A DNA stretch of 62,690 nt from Acidobacteriota bacterium (GCA_040754075.1 JBFMDH010000002.1:390221-452910); one strand, 5' to 3'; shown: positions 52,167 to 62,565, counted from the first letter of the stretch. Numbers and translations are program-made. The notes: a model not told the origin generated them from the letters alone.

Positions 52167-52556
52167 ATGTCTGCAATTCAACTAACCCTTTCACTGCTCC
52201 CGGAAACGCTGGCAGTTTGCCGATTAAGCCAGGAAGAAAATATTCCTGGCTGGGCAACGAAAGGCGAATTTTATTCTGTGACGCGAACCGCTGATGAACT
52301 TTCAATCGTTTGTGACGCGGCGAATATTCCACCTGAAGTTCAAAGAGAAGAGAACTGGCGGTGCTTGAAAATTGCAGGCACCCTTGATTTTTCAATGATT
52401 GGGATTCTTTCGTCACTGACAACTTCGCTCGCTGAAGCCGAAATCAGCATCTTTGCCATTTCAACATTTGATACGGATTATTTGTTAGTGAAATCCGATA
52501 AGCTCAAAAAAGCCATTGCCGTTTTGTCTTCGACTGGACATCGGGTTAATATCTGA
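52167..52556 (+). CDS. ACT-domain (CASTOR/aspartokinase-like) protein
   Basis: 129 aa small protein with two ACT-like halves. The pattern is PETLAVCRLSQEENIPGW, LSIVCDAANIPPEV, then KIAGTLDFSMIGILSSLTTS and ISIFAISTFDTDYLLVK. This matches the stand-alone ACT_7-type proteins related to the regulatory domain of aspartate kinase. It probably binds a small ligand such as an amino acid and acts as a sensor. No Shine-Dalgarno is clear. It follows the Uma2 gene after 35 bp. Confidence 0.8.
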   Translation: MSAIQLTLSLLPETLAVCRLSQEENIPGWATKGEFYSVTRTADELSIVCDAANIPPEVQREENWRCLKIAGTLDFSMIGILSSLTTSLAEAEISIFAISTFDTDYLLVKSDKLKKAIAVLSSTGHRVNI

Positions 52557-52777
52557 CTTGTCTGATTACCTCACCTGAAAATGTTTTTGGAACACCGCTT
52601 GCCCACATATTTCATCGGCATTTGGATGAATAAAAAATGCCGGTAGGAATTTGAAAGCAAACACATTGATTTGAAAACATACGGATTTTGTATGCCAGGC
52701 TGACAAGTTTAAACAGCTTGTGAAAATTCGTAGGCTGATCAACCGGTTAAGGTTGAAACCAGATTGTGGAGGTTAAA

Positions 52778-53065
52778 ATGTCCGTCTCATTTAAAAAGAA
52801 AAATTCATTGGCAATATTTTTAATATTGGTATTTATGTTGCTCACGGCGATACCTGAAGTTTTTGCGCATCGTCGCCCATACAGACATCGCCATAGCAAA
52901 ACCAAACATATTGCGGTTGGTACGGCAGTCGGCGCTGTCGGGGGCGCGTTAATCGGTGGCAGAAAAGGCGCATTGATTGGCGCAGGCGCGGGAGCCGGCA
53001 CAGGTTATCTGGTCTATCGGCATAAGAAAAATAAACATAAAAAAGTTTATCGCCGCTATCGGTAA
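52778..53065 (+). CDS. small exported glycine-zipper protein
   Basis: 95 aa from the ATG at 52778, with TGGAGG upstream. An N-terminal signal peptide (about 1-28) precedes a His/Arg-rich section (HRRPYRHRHSK). The glycine-zipper stretch AVGTAVGAVGGALIGGRKGA and GAGAGAGTGYLVY follows, then a basic tail. Proteins like this insert in, or associate with, membranes. The function is unknown. Confidence 0.75.
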   Translation: MSVSFKKKNSLAIFLILVFMLLTAIPEVFAHRRPYRHRHSKTKHIAVGTAVGAVGGALIGGRKGALIGAGAGAGTGYLVYRHKKNKHKKVYRRYR

Positions 53066-53088
53066 ATAATCGGCAAAACATTTCAGCG

Positions 53089-53127
53089 AAAGTGCGGCTC
53101 GAAATTAAATTCTTCGAGCCGCACTTT
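53089..53127. terminator. bidirectional terminator between convergent genes
   Basis: AAAGTGCGGCTCGAA (53089-53103) pairs exactly with TTCGAGCCGCACTTT (53113-53127). The 15-bp stem with A/T ends serves the small glycine-zipper gene and mutS. Confidence 0.9.
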
Positions 53128-53175
53128 TCTGTGCGACTGCTTAATGGCAACGAATAAATAAGAAAAACAAGGCAA

Positions 53176-55722
53176 TCAACTTTCTTTGTCGGTTAAGTCT
53201 CTGGCTTGGCGTTGAAAATCATAGAGCCTGGTTAACGCCTCAACCGGGCTTATCTCATTTACATCCAAATTCGTCAGCGAATCAAAAAAGGCTTTAAGCG
53301 GGGGTGTCATCCCCTCACCTTTTTTCTTGGTCGTCGGTTTTTTGCCTTCAAAGTTACTGAGTAATTCATTGGCGCGACGCAGTAAGGGTTTGGGTAAGCC
53401 TGCGAGTTGCGCGACATAAATTCCGAAACTTTTTTCGGCGCGACCTTCGGCTACGCGATGCAGGTAAGTGATTTTACCGTTGTGTTCATCAACCGCCAGG
53501 TGAAAATTGCGAACCCGAGGCAAATAATCTGCACAATCCGTGAGTTCGTGATAATGGGTGGCAAACAAGGTTTTGGCGGCGACGCGCGGTTGATTGTGCA
53601 GATATTCAACGACGGCGCGGGCGATGGATATGCCATCGGCGGTTGAGGTGCCGCGCCCGATTTCATCAAGTAAAATCAGGCTGCGCGGAGTTGCATGATT
53701 GAGAATGTGGGCGGTTTCAATCATTTCAATCATAAAACTGGAATGTCCGCGCAACGTAAAATCATTCAACCCGATGCGCGTAAAAATTCTATCGGTGATT
53801 GCCAGTCTGGCTTTTTGTGCCGGAACGAACGAACCGATTTGCGCAAGCAGGCAAATCAAGGCGACCTGTCTGAGATACACCGATTTGCCAGCCATATTCG
53901 GCGCGGTGAGCAATATAATCTGGGTTTCGTGATTTGATAAATGCGTATCGTTAGGGGTGAATTTGCGCCCGTCAAGCATGGCTTCAATCATCGGATGGCG
54001 ACCGTTGAGGATATGAAGTTCATCGTCTTCATGGAGTTCCGGTCGCGTATAACCAAACTGCCCGGCGCACTCCGCCAATGCTGCATAGAGGTCAATTAAT
54101 GAAAGCCCGGCGGCGACGCGATTGATGCGTTTGTAATGCCTGCCGATTTCATCGCACACTTGTCGATAGAGGTTAGTTTCAAGTTCCAGTATGCGTTCCC
54201 GCGCATTGGCAATCAGCGATTCGTGCTCTTTGAGTTCCATAGTAAAAAACCGCTCGGCATTGGTGAGCGTCTGTTTACGAATGAAATCATTAGGCACGAA
54301 TTTCAGGTTGGCTTTGGTGATTTCGATGTAGTAACCGAAGACTTTGTTATAGCCGACCTTGAGCGAGCGAATGCCTGTGCGTTTGCGTTCGCGTTCTTCG
54401 AGGTCGGCTAAAAATTTTCTGCCGCCGGTCAGCGTCTCTCTGAGCAAATCGAGTTCCTGCGAAAAGCCATGTCGAATAATGCCGCCGCGTTCGAGGTCGC
54501 GCGGCGGTTTGTCGCTGATGGCGCGGGCGATAAAGTCAATGAGGTCTTTACACGGTTCAAGCGGCGCGATGAATTCCGCCGGCGCTTTCTGTTTTTCAAG
54601 CAGTGCGCGAAGCCCGGTGACGGTCGAAAGCGATTGCCCTAACGCCAGCACTTCAGCGGGTACGGCGAGACGGCGGCGTATGCGATTCAAGGCGCGTTCG
54701 ATATCAAGAACCTCTTCAAGCAATGCGCGAACCTGCTGACGCGCGGCTTGGCGTTTGACGAACCACTCAATGGCATCCTGTCGCGCGCGGATTTCCGAAA
54801 GCTCAAGCAGGGGATGGCGCAGCCAGCGCCGCAGCATTCGCCCGCCCATTTGCGTCTGGGTCAAATCAATCGTCGCAACCAGTGAACCGGTCGGCGTGCC
54901 GCCGGTGAAATCCCAACCCTGAAAAATTTCCAGATTGCGAACAGTCTGCGGGTCAAGTTGCATGAAATGATCAGCTTTATAAGTTTGCAGACTGGTGATA
55001 TTGCAGAGGGCATCGGGTTGGGTGTCGCCGAGATAAGCGAGGATTGCGCCTGCGGCTTGCGTTGCGAGTCGTTTATTTTCCGCGCCGTAAGCTTCAAGTG
55101 ACAGGACTTCAAAATGTTTCAGCAGGGCGCGTCGCGCAGCAGCATAGGTGACGCGCTCATCGTTGATTCGGGTGATGGCGCGAACCTCGATTTGCGGAAC
55201 TTCCAGAGTGAGCGGCACAACCAATTCCGCCGGAGCGATGCGTTCAAGTTCAGCGATGGCTTGATGGCGTTCAAGCTGGGTGGCGCGAAATTCACCTGTG
55301 GAAATATCGATGTAGGCGATGCCCGCTGTGCGTTCGATAAATACGAAACTGGCGAGGTAATTATTGGCGCGACCTTCGAGCAATCCGGGTTCGACAACCG
55401 TGCCCGGTGTGATGATGCGTGTGACTTCGCGTTCGACAAGCCCTTTGCCGGGGGGCGTGATTTGGTCACAGACTGCGACTTTGAAGCCGCGATGAATGAG
55501 TTTGGCGAGATGACTTTCGAGCGAACGCACGGGCACGCCGGCAAGCGGGCGAACATTGTTTTTGCCGAAATACTTGCGCGTCAACGCGACGCCGAGTTCG
55601 CGCGCGATGATATGGGCGTCTTCATCAAAGGTTTCATAGAAATCACCAATCTGAAACAGCAGAAGCATTCCCGGAAAACGCTGCTTGATCTCTTTGTATT
55701 GTGTCCACAAGGGCGTTGACAT
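53176..55722 (-). CDS. mutS: DNA mismatch repair protein MutS
   Basis: 848 aa from the ATG at 55722, a position that fits the family (MSTPLWTQYKEIKQRFPG); the frame is open 14 residues upstream. The mismatch-contacting loop GDFYETF (F28, E30) is present. The Walker A loop reads LTAPNMAGKSVYLRQ, with Ala instead of the usual Gly before PNMAGKS. Walker B and the signature are SLILLDEIGRGTSTADG, then FATHYHELTD. It recognises base mismatches. No mutL lies in the window. Confidence 0.96.
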   Translation of the reverse strand: MSTPLWTQYKEIKQRFPGMLLLFQIGDFYETFDEDAHIIARELGVALTRKYFGKNNVRPLAGVPVRSLESHLAKLIHRGFKVAVCDQITPPGKGLVEREVTRIITPGTVVEPGLLEGRANNYLASFVFIERTAGIAYIDISTGEFRATQLERHQAIAELERIAPAELVVPLTLEVPQIEVRAITRINDERVTYAAARRALLKHFEVLSLEAYGAENKRLATQAAGAILAYLGDTQPDALCNITSLQTYKADHFMQLDPQTVRNLEIFQGWDFTGGTPTGSLVATIDLTQTQMGGRMLRRWLRHPLLELSEIRARQDAIEWFVKRQAARQQVRALLEEVLDIERALNRIRRRLAVPAEVLALGQSLSTVTGLRALLEKQKAPAEFIAPLEPCKDLIDFIARAISDKPPRDLERGGIIRHGFSQELDLLRETLTGGRKFLADLEERERKRTGIRSLKVGYNKVFGYYIEITKANLKFVPNDFIRKQTLTNAERFFTMELKEHESLIANARERILELETNLYRQVCDEIGRHYKRINRVAAGLSLIDLYAALAECAGQFGYTRPELHEDDELHILNGRHPMIEAMLDGRKFTPNDTHLSNHETQIILLTAPNMAGKSVYLRQVALICLLAQIGSFVPAQKARLAITDRIFTRIGLNDFTLRGHSSFMIEMIETAHILNHATPRSLILLDEIGRGTSTADGISIARAVVEYLHNQPRVAAKTLFATHYHELTDCADYLPRVRNFHLAVDEHNGKITYLHRVAEGRAEKSFGIYVAQLAGLPKPLLRRANELLSNFEGKKPTTKKKGEGMTPPLKAFFDSLTNLDVNEISPVEALTRLYDFQRQARDLTDKES

Positions 55723-56126
55723 AAATGTTCTCAGGTTGAACGAGGATGGCGAAACCTCAACCATGCGCTCAAGCTTTATTCAATCAAATTGTATGAATAT
55801 TGCAAAATGACCGGACAAGTGCAACTGCTTCATTACCGATATGGGGAGCTGAGCTTGATTAACCGCCAACAAAAAAGCCGGTTTTTTTCGGCATAATGAT
55901 TGCCCTGCATATAAATTGAAAAAATCTGATTTAGCTTAGACCCTGAAAAAAACTATTGCGTTGAAAAAATTATCGAATAAATTAGGCGCAGTTCCCCAAA
56001 TTGTGGATAGCTCCGATCTTAATTTATTTGACTGCCCCTTCTGCTGTGTGTAGACCTTCGGGTTAATGGAAGCCTGACAACCATCCCTGGTTAGGAGTTC
56101 CCAAAAAAGTTTTAAGGTAAAAAAAT
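55723..56126. other. 404-bp gap before the giant secreted protein gene
   Basis: The divergent promoters of mutS and the giant gene lie here. No ORF is convincing. Close to the giant gene, bases about 56050-56105 form a compact structure: ACCTTCGGGT (a TTCG-capped hairpin) followed by AACCATCCCTGGTT, with GGAA and TTCC flanking. It may be a structured leader. Confidence 0.55.
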
Positions 56127-59100
56127 ATGGAAACCTCCCTCCCTTCGACGAAAGTAAATATTCGCGCGGCTAAATTTAAATTTCGCGTCTTTTTTATAAT
56201 TTTATTATTGGCATTGTTTCTGAGCGGTGCCTTTAAATGGACTCTTCGCAAACCGGTTTACGCCGCGGGCAATATCAGCGGTACGGTTTATAGAGATTTC
56301 AATGCCAACGGCACACGCGACACCAGCGGAACCGCGCCTAATTTGGCAATTGATAGCGGCGTTCAAGGGGTTGTCGTAACCGCCTATGATTCATCGGGCA
56401 CACAGCGCGGCACCACCACCACCGGCGCAACCGGCGCATACACCTTGGCAGCTTCAGGGACGGGTCCTTATCGCATAGAATTTACCTCATTGCCTGCGGG
56501 ATATTTTCCCGCACCGAGCGGAACCAACAACAGCTCGACCGTGCGTTTCGTTCCCGACGGCAACTCATCGAATATTGATTTGGGAATTCTCAAACCTTCC
56601 GACTATTCGCAAAACAATCCGTTTTTAGTCACCCCTTGTTACATCAATGGCAACAATACCGGTGCCGATGATGTTTTGGTGGCTTACAAATATGATCGCA
56701 CGGGTGCTGTGCAACACATCTCGTTATCGAATCAAATCGGCAGCACCTGGGGATTAGCCTGGCGCGCGCGGACGCGGACGATGTTTGCCGCAGCGGTGTT
56801 GAAACGCCAAACCGGATTCGGTCCCGGTAAAGATGGCACACGTGGCAATGCCGACGACATCAGCTCAATTTACGTCATTGATTACAGCAACCCCGGCGGC
56901 AATGGCACCGGCACGGTTGTGAGTGCGCAAACCATCAACGTTAATTCTTTCAGCGGCGTCAATGTCGGAGCCAATCCTCGCGTCGGCACCACACCGGCAA
57001 ATGATTTGGCCGGTAACAGCACACCTTCACACGATTACAACGTCGTTGGCAATGTTGGCAAACTCGGCATCGGCGGCATCGCGCTTTCCGAAGACGGCAA
57101 TACGCTTTATGTAGTGAGCCTCAATAGCGCGCAGCGACAATTGATTTCCCTCAATGTCAGCAATTTGAACAGTGTCACGTTAAACAGCGTCACCAACATT
57201 CCCAATCCCGGTTGTCCGGGCACGGATTCATGGTCACCCTGGGCAGTGCGAGTCAAAGATGGTGAAGTGTATGTGGGCACGGTTTGTACAGCGGATGTTT
57301 CACAAAACGCGCAAAACCTGCGCGCCTATGTGCAAAGGCTTTCGGGCAGTTCTTTCGTGAATGTGGATTTGGATTCAACCGTGGCGGCAGATTACCTGCA
57401 ACTTTATTATGACCGCACCTGTAAATACTACAACACCGGCAGCGCGCGGTGTGATCGCGCTGAATGGACGCCTTGGGATGATAATTTCACGTTTGTGACC
57501 ATTGGTACTCAACGACAGGTAACCGGTGTGCAGCCGATTTTGTCTGACATTGAATTCGATGCCGATGGCGCGATGGTGCTGGGGTTGATGGATCGTCGCG
57601 GTCATATGCATGGCACCGCCAATTATTCTCCGACGGCGGGAGATACATTGCTTTATGAAGAAATCTCGGCGGGAACGATTTACAAACTCTGTAATGTGAG
57701 CGGCGCTTATGTGCCGGAAGGCAAGAGCGGATGTTCGCAATCCATCACCCCACCTTTTGATGGGGCGACTGATCCGGCACCGGGCGCAGCCGGAATTACC
57801 AACACGTTCTACAATAATTATTCAGCGTCAAGTGGCTCGGATGGTCATGGCGAAATATTTTTTGGGGGCTTGGCGAATATTCCCGGAGCCAGAGAAATTG
57901 TTGCGACGGTGATGAATCCGGGACCGAACTACTATTCGGGTGGCTGGCGTTGGTTTAACGCGACAACCGGTGCAAGCGTAGCCAATTTTACGCTTTATAC
58001 AGGCAGTGGTGGTACGACGCCGGTTTTAGGCAAAGCCAATGGTTTAGGCGATACGGTATTGCTGACCGACCCTGCGCCTCTGCAAATCGGCAATCGCGTC
58101 TGGCATGATGCGGATGGCGATGGGGTGCAGGGCGCGGGCGAAAATTCGATTCAAAATGTTGTGGTTGATCTGTGGGCAGATACCAATGGCGATGGCACGG
58201 TCGATACGCGAGTTGGCTCGGCAACCACGGATGCAAACGGCAACTACTATTTCGGCGGCTCAAGCAACGCCAACATGCTTTCATCCTGCACGGGAACTCC
58301 AGTTAGCCAACGGATAATTGCCAGTTCTGATGACGCAGAAGAAGCGGGCGGAACCGTCAGCATCACCAGTACAACGCTCGAATTAGGCTACAATACTACA
58401 CCTGCGCAAAATACCATTGGATTGCGCTTCACCAATTTAGCCATTCCCGATGGCGCAAGAATTACCAATGCCACGGTGCAATTTACTGCCAATGGCACTG
58501 ACTCCTCCGCAGTAACTGTCAACATTCAAGGTGAGGCGACAGCCAATTCCACAACCTTTACAACTGCAACCAATGATATAACCGCCCGTCTGCGAACCGG
58601 CAGTGCAGTCAGTTGGTCACCCGGAGCTTGGACAAGCGGAACAAGTTATACCTCGCCCAATATTGCCTCAGTCATTCAGGAAATTGTCAATACAGGAGGT
58701 TGGGCAAGCGGTAACAGCCTCAATTTAATCATTAGCAATAACGGCACAGCGTCGCCAAATCGCCGACGGTCAGCTTCTTTTAACACCACCGGGACGAATA
58801 ATGAGCCGTTACTCAGTGTGACTTACGATTGTCCATACTCAGTCACGTCGAACACTGCTTATGAAGTTCGCATTGCCACGGGGCAAGCGGCATTGACGGC
58901 TACGCCTGCATTAACGACATCGAATGGTGATGGCAATAGCAATGGCGATAGTCGCGATTCCGACCCGGTGGTTTCAGGCAGTAATGCCGTGGTTGCCTTC
59001 ACGACCGGAATTAACGGCGCAAACGACCATACTTTTGATTTCGGCTTCTTGCCTGCGGCATCGGCGGTCTATTCCATCGGTAATCGCGTTTTCTTTGACA

Positions 59101-62100
59101 CCAACAACAACGGCATCATGGATGGCGGCGAAGTTGGCATAGATGGGGTCACTGTGCAATTGCTCGATGGCAGTAATAATGTCTTGAATTCGCAAACCAC
59201 CACGACTGCGGGCGGCAATGCGGGCTATTACCGCTTTGACAGCCTCGCTGCCGGAACCTACAAGATTCGCATCGCGGCGGCGAATTTCACCGGCACAGGC
59301 GCACTGGTCGGCTATCAAAACAGCGCCAATGCGACCAGCGGAACCGACCAGCGCGATAACGGCACAGACCCTGTGGCAAATAATCCTTCAACAGCCGGGG
59401 TGGTGAGCGCCAACATCGTTCTCGGCAACGGCCCATTGCCGCTCAGCGAACCCGATTTCACGGCAAGCGGCGCTGGCGCACACGCGCCGACGCTTGGCGA
59501 TGTACGCGATGACCTCACGGTTGATTTCGGTTTCTACAAACTTTGTCTGGGCAATCTGGTCTGGGTGGATACCACGGTGGATGGCACCTACAACAGCGGC
59601 GGCGAATTGGGACTGGCGGCGGCAACCGTAAAACTTTATCAAGCCGATGGCACAACAGAAGTTCCCGTTGGTCCTGACGGCATACTCGGTACGGCTGACG
59701 ATACCACGGGCGCAACCAATCAACTGACAACCGCTGCCAGCGGAACCTATTCTTTCTGCGGATTGGTTCCCGGAAGTTACGTGATTAAAGTTACGCCTCC
59801 ATTGCCCTATCGCAGCACCAATGATGCGACCAATAGCAGCACGCCTGACGGCAACACCGATAATGATGATAACGGCATCGGTATCGCGAGCGGGCAAGCG
59901 AGTTCGGCAACCAATGCCACCGCCATCGCGCTCACCGCAGGCGCGGAACCAACCGTGACCAATGCAACCGGCACCACGACCAACAACACAATGGATTTCG
60001 GTTTCGCGTTGCAAGCGCCGACGCTGGTGAAATTCATGAATTGTGAAGTGAAGGTTTATGATTCGGGAACCTCTGTTGAATGGCAGACCGGTTATGAAAT
60101 CGATAATCTCGGATTCAATCTTCACAAAGAAGAACAAGGACAAAGGGTACAACTCAACGACCAGCTTATCGCAGGAACGGCTCTGGTAGCCGGTTCCGGG
60201 GTGGCGATGAGTTCCGGCGCAACTTATGCTTGGTGGGATAAAGCGAACAACGGCGAACAGGCGAGTTTCTGGGTTGAAGCGATTGATTTGAATGGTACGA
60301 GTGAATGGTTCGGGCCTTTCTATCCGAAAGCGGTTGAAGGCGCACTCGCGATGCGTACGCAGTCGCTGACAGTCAATCGGCTTGGTAATGTAGATTCAAC
60401 GGATCATCCGCTTGAAACTACTGCCACTGCAACCGGCTTATCCATTAAACAGACCAAACAAGTCGCTGTCGCACAGGCAGCACTCGCAAGCAGTCAAGCC
60501 GGACTGAAACTCTTTATCAAAGAAGAGGGTTGGTATCGCATCACGCAAGCCGATATTGCTGCTGCGGGTGTGAATCTCGGTTCTGATACGCAACTCCTGC
60601 AACTCTATGTTGACGGTCAGGAACAACCCATCAAGGTTATCAGTGACAAAGATGGACTGGCGGTGGAATTTTATGGCGTTGCTGCCAATTCGCCTTACAG
60701 CACGACCAGAACCTACTATCTGGTGTCGGGCGCGCGACCGGGATTGAGAATTCAATCCGCTAAAGGCGAGGGCAAGGCAACACAGCTTCCGAGCTTCCCT
60801 TACACCATCGAACGCAAAGACCGATTTGTTTATTTCTCGGCGTTGAAAAATGGCGACCAGGAGAACTTCTTCGGTTCGGTCGTTACCACTGCATCAACCA
60901 ATCAAACGCTTACGGTGCGCAACCTGGTTGCGGCAAGCGAAGCCGGCGAATTATGTGTGGCTTTGCAAGGGGTCACGAATGTGCAGCACGTTGTGAACGT
61001 TCAAATCAATGGCGTTACATTGGGCGCAGTTTTGTTCAACAGCGACGGAAAGGGCGTGAGCAAATTTACCGTTCCGCCATCAGTGTTAAGAGAAGGACAA
61101 AACGTCGTCAATCTTGCTTCACAGGGCGGCAGTGGTGATATGAGTCTGGTCGATGCCATACAACTCACCTACCCGCACGCTTATGCGGTTGATAATGATG
61201 CGTTGAAAATTACTGCAAAAGGCGGCGAGCAAACTACCCTCGCAGGTTTTTCAAATACCAGCGTGCAGGTTTTTGATGTGACCAACGGGCAAGCGCCTAT
61301 TGAAGTCAGCGCCACCGTGCAGGTGAGCAAATCCGGCGCGATTACCGCGAGTTTCACGCCTCCGGGTACAGGCAAACGAAGTTTGCTGGTGATCACGGCT
61401 GAGAAGAAGAAAATCGCAACCTATAAAGCCGATGAGCCGTCAAATCTGCGCAGTCTTACCAATCAAGCCGATTTCATCATCATCGCTCGCAAAGAGATGA
61501 TGCAGACGCTTGAAGCATTAAAGAATCTGCGACAAGGACAAGGCTTGACCACTATGATTGTCAATGTCGAAGACATCTACGATGAATTCAGTCTGGGGCA
61601 GAAAACGCCTTATGCGGTAAAAGAGTTTCTGGCATTGTCCAAATCATGGCAAAAAGCGCCGCGCTATGTGATGTTTGCCGGTGATACGTCCTATGACCCG
61701 AAAAATTATTTGGGTTATGGTGATTTGGATGTGGTGCCGACGAAGTTGGTCGATACCTTGAATCTGGAAACTGCTTCGGATGATTGGCTGGCGGATTTCA
61801 ACAATGATGGCATTGCCGATTTAAGTATCGGGCGATTACCGGCGCGAACGGCTGGTGAAGCGCAATTGATGGTAGCCAAGATTGTCGCTTATGAAAGCGC
61901 CGCGCCTTCGCAGGATGTGTTATTGGTTGCCGATAGCAACGACGGTTTTGATTTTGAAGCGGCAAGCGACGAACTCAAAAATATCGTTGGGCGGCAAGCC
62001 AATGTCACACAGTTGAAACGCGGGCAGGTGGATGCGCAAACGGCAAAAAAAATCCTTCTGGATAATTTAAATAAAGGACCGAAAGTTGTGGCATATGATG

Positions 62101-62489
62101 GACACGGAGCGACGAGTTTCTGGCGGGGGAATCTTTTAACTTATGATGATGCCGACGCCTTAACCAATCGCAACAATCTTTCGGTGTATATGATGATGAC
62201 CTGTTTGAATGGTTACTATTCCATTCCCTATCTCGAAAGTCTTGCCGAAGGGTTGATGAAGACCGAAGGCGGAGCGGTCGCGGTCTGGGCGTCATCTGCG
62301 ATTACCGAACCCGGTCAACAAACTCAGATGAATCGCAACGTCTTCACACAGCTTTTCAGTTCGGATTTGAAGACCGGGAATGCTGTGCGGGTTGGCGATG
62401 CGGTTAAAAATGCTAAAGCGACGATTACCGATAAGGATATTCGTTATTCGTGGGTATTTTTTGGTGACCCGACGATGAAGTTGAAATAG
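56127..62489 (+). CDS. giant secreted SdrD-B/gingipain (C25) protein
   Basis: 2120 aa. A basic stretch and transmembrane segment (about residues 15-40) act as the signal. SdrD-B-like (Cna-type) domains begin at about residue 46 (ISGTVYRDFNANGTRD) and recur at about 652, 985 and 1135 (IGNRVWHDADGDGVQG, IGNRVFFDTNNNGIMDG, LGNLVWVDTTVDGT). A DNRLRE-like sandwich (about 724-905) is inserted in one of them. The last 340 residues form a peptidase C25 domain. Its His is in VVAYDGHGATS (about 1990) and its Cys in MMMTCLNGYY (about 2025). It is probably a cell-surface or secreted cysteine protease. The C-terminus lacks an obvious sorting domain. Confidence 0.9.
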   Translation: METSLPSTKVNIRAAKFKFRVFFIILLLALFLSGAFKWTLRKPVYAAGNISGTVYRDFNANGTRDTSGTAPNLAIDSGVQGVVVTAYDSSGTQRGTTTTGATGAYTLAASGTGPYRIEFTSLPAGYFPAPSGTNNSSTVRFVPDGNSSNIDLGILKPSDYSQNNPFLVTPCYINGNNTGADDVLVAYKYDRTGAVQHISLSNQIGSTWGLAWRARTRTMFAAAVLKRQTGFGPGKDGTRGNADDISSIYVIDYSNPGGNGTGTVVSAQTINVNSFSGVNVGANPRVGTTPANDLAGNSTPSHDYNVVGNVGKLGIGGIALSEDGNTLYVVSLNSAQRQLISLNVSNLNSVTLNSVTNIPNPGCPGTDSWSPWAVRVKDGEVYVGTVCTADVSQNAQNLRAYVQRLSGSSFVNVDLDSTVAADYLQLYYDRTCKYYNTGSARCDRAEWTPWDDNFTFVTIGTQRQVTGVQPILSDIEFDADGAMVLGLMDRRGHMHGTANYSPTAGDTLLYEEISAGTIYKLCNVSGAYVPEGKSGCSQSITPPFDGATDPAPGAAGITNTFYNNYSASSGSDGHGEIFFGGLANIPGAREIVATVMNPGPNYYSGGWRWFNATTGASVANFTLYTGSGGTTPVLGKANGLGDTVLLTDPAPLQIGNRVWHDADGDGVQGAGENSIQNVVVDLWADTNGDGTVDTRVGSATTDANGNYYFGGSSNANMLSSCTGTPVSQRIIASSDDAEEAGGTVSITSTTLELGYNTTPAQNTIGLRFTNLAIPDGARITNATVQFTANGTDSSAVTVNIQGEATANSTTFTTATNDITARLRTGSAVSWSPGAWTSGTSYTSPNIASVIQEIVNTGGWASGNSLNLIISNNGTASPNRRRSASFNTTGTNNEPLLSVTYDCPYSVTSNTAYEVRIATGQAALTATPALTTSNGDGNSNGDSRDSDPVVSGSNAVVAFTTGINGANDHTFDFGFLPAASAVYSIGNRVFFDTNNNGIMDGGEVGIDGVTVQLLDGSNNVLNSQTTTTAGGNAGYYRFDSLAAGTYKIRIAAANFTGTGALVGYQNSANATSGTDQRDNGTDPVANNPSTAGVVSANIVLGNGPLPLSEPDFTASGAGAHAPTLGDVRDDLTVDFGFYKLCLGNLVWVDTTVDGTYNSGGELGLAAATVKLYQADGTTEVPVGPDGILGTADDTTGATNQLTTAASGTYSFCGLVPGSYVIKVTPPLPYRSTNDATNSSTPDGNTDNDDNGIGIASGQASSATNATAIALTAGAEPTVTNATGTTTNNTMDFGFALQAPTLVKFMNCEVKVYDSGTSVEWQTGYEIDNLGFNLHKEEQGQRVQLNDQLIAGTALVAGSGVAMSSGATYAWWDKANNGEQASFWVEAIDLNGTSEWFGPFYPKAVEGALAMRTQSLTVNRLGNVDSTDHPLETTATATGLSIKQTKQVAVAQAALASSQAGLKLFIKEEGWYRITQADIAAAGVNLGSDTQLLQLYVDGQEQPIKVISDKDGLAVEFYGVAANSPYSTTRTYYLVSGARPGLRIQSAKGEGKATQLPSFPYTIERKDRFVYFSALKNGDQENFFGSVVTTASTNQTLTVRNLVAASEAGELCVALQGVTNVQHVVNVQINGVTLGAVLFNSDGKGVSKFTVPPSVLREGQNVVNLASQGGSGDMSLVDAIQLTYPHAYAVDNDALKITAKGGEQTTLAGFSNTSVQVFDVTNGQAPIEVSATVQVSKSGAITASFTPPGTGKRSLLVITAEKKKIATYKADEPSNLRSLTNQADFIIIARKEMMQTLEALKNLRQGQGLTTMIVNVEDIYDEFSLGQKTPYAVKEFLALSKSWQKAPRYVMFAGDTSYDPKNYLGYGDLDVVPTKLVDTLNLETASDDWLADFNNDGIADLSIGRLPARTAGEAQLMVAKIVAYESAAPSQDVLLVADSNDGFDFEAASDELKNIVGRQANVTQLKRGQVDAQTAKKILLDNLNKGPKVVAYDGHGATSFWRGNLLTYDDADALTNRNNLSVYMMMTCLNGYYSIPYLESLAEGLMKTEGGAVAVWASSAITEPGQQTQMNRNVFTQLFSSDLKTGNAVRVGDAVKNAKATITDKDIRYSWVFFGDPTMKLK

Positions 62490-62517
62490 CTCATCGTTGA
62501 TTTGCTGTGACTGAAAC

Positions 62518-62565
62518 GGGCTGACGAGCGTTTGAGCCGTATGTGCTTGAACGCTTTGCCAGCCC
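62518..62565 (+). terminator. hairpin downstream of the giant gene
   Basis: GGGCTG (62518-62523) pairs with CAGCCC (62560-62565), and inner AGCGTT pairs with AACGCT. No T run follows, so the terminator role is uncertain. Confidence 0.5.

Noticed and set aside
55114-55719. Open frame of 201 codons opposite the start of mutS
   Set aside because: Antisense to conserved MutS sequence, no ribosome site and no family features.
56040-56110. c-di-GMP-I riboswitch
   Set aside because: Overall shape is suggestive but the conserved GEMM core bases could not be found by eye.
59388-60152. Open frame of 254 codons opposite the giant protein gene
   Set aside because: The giant gene's repetitive GC-rich third positions create long antisense frames; composition is unlike a real protein.
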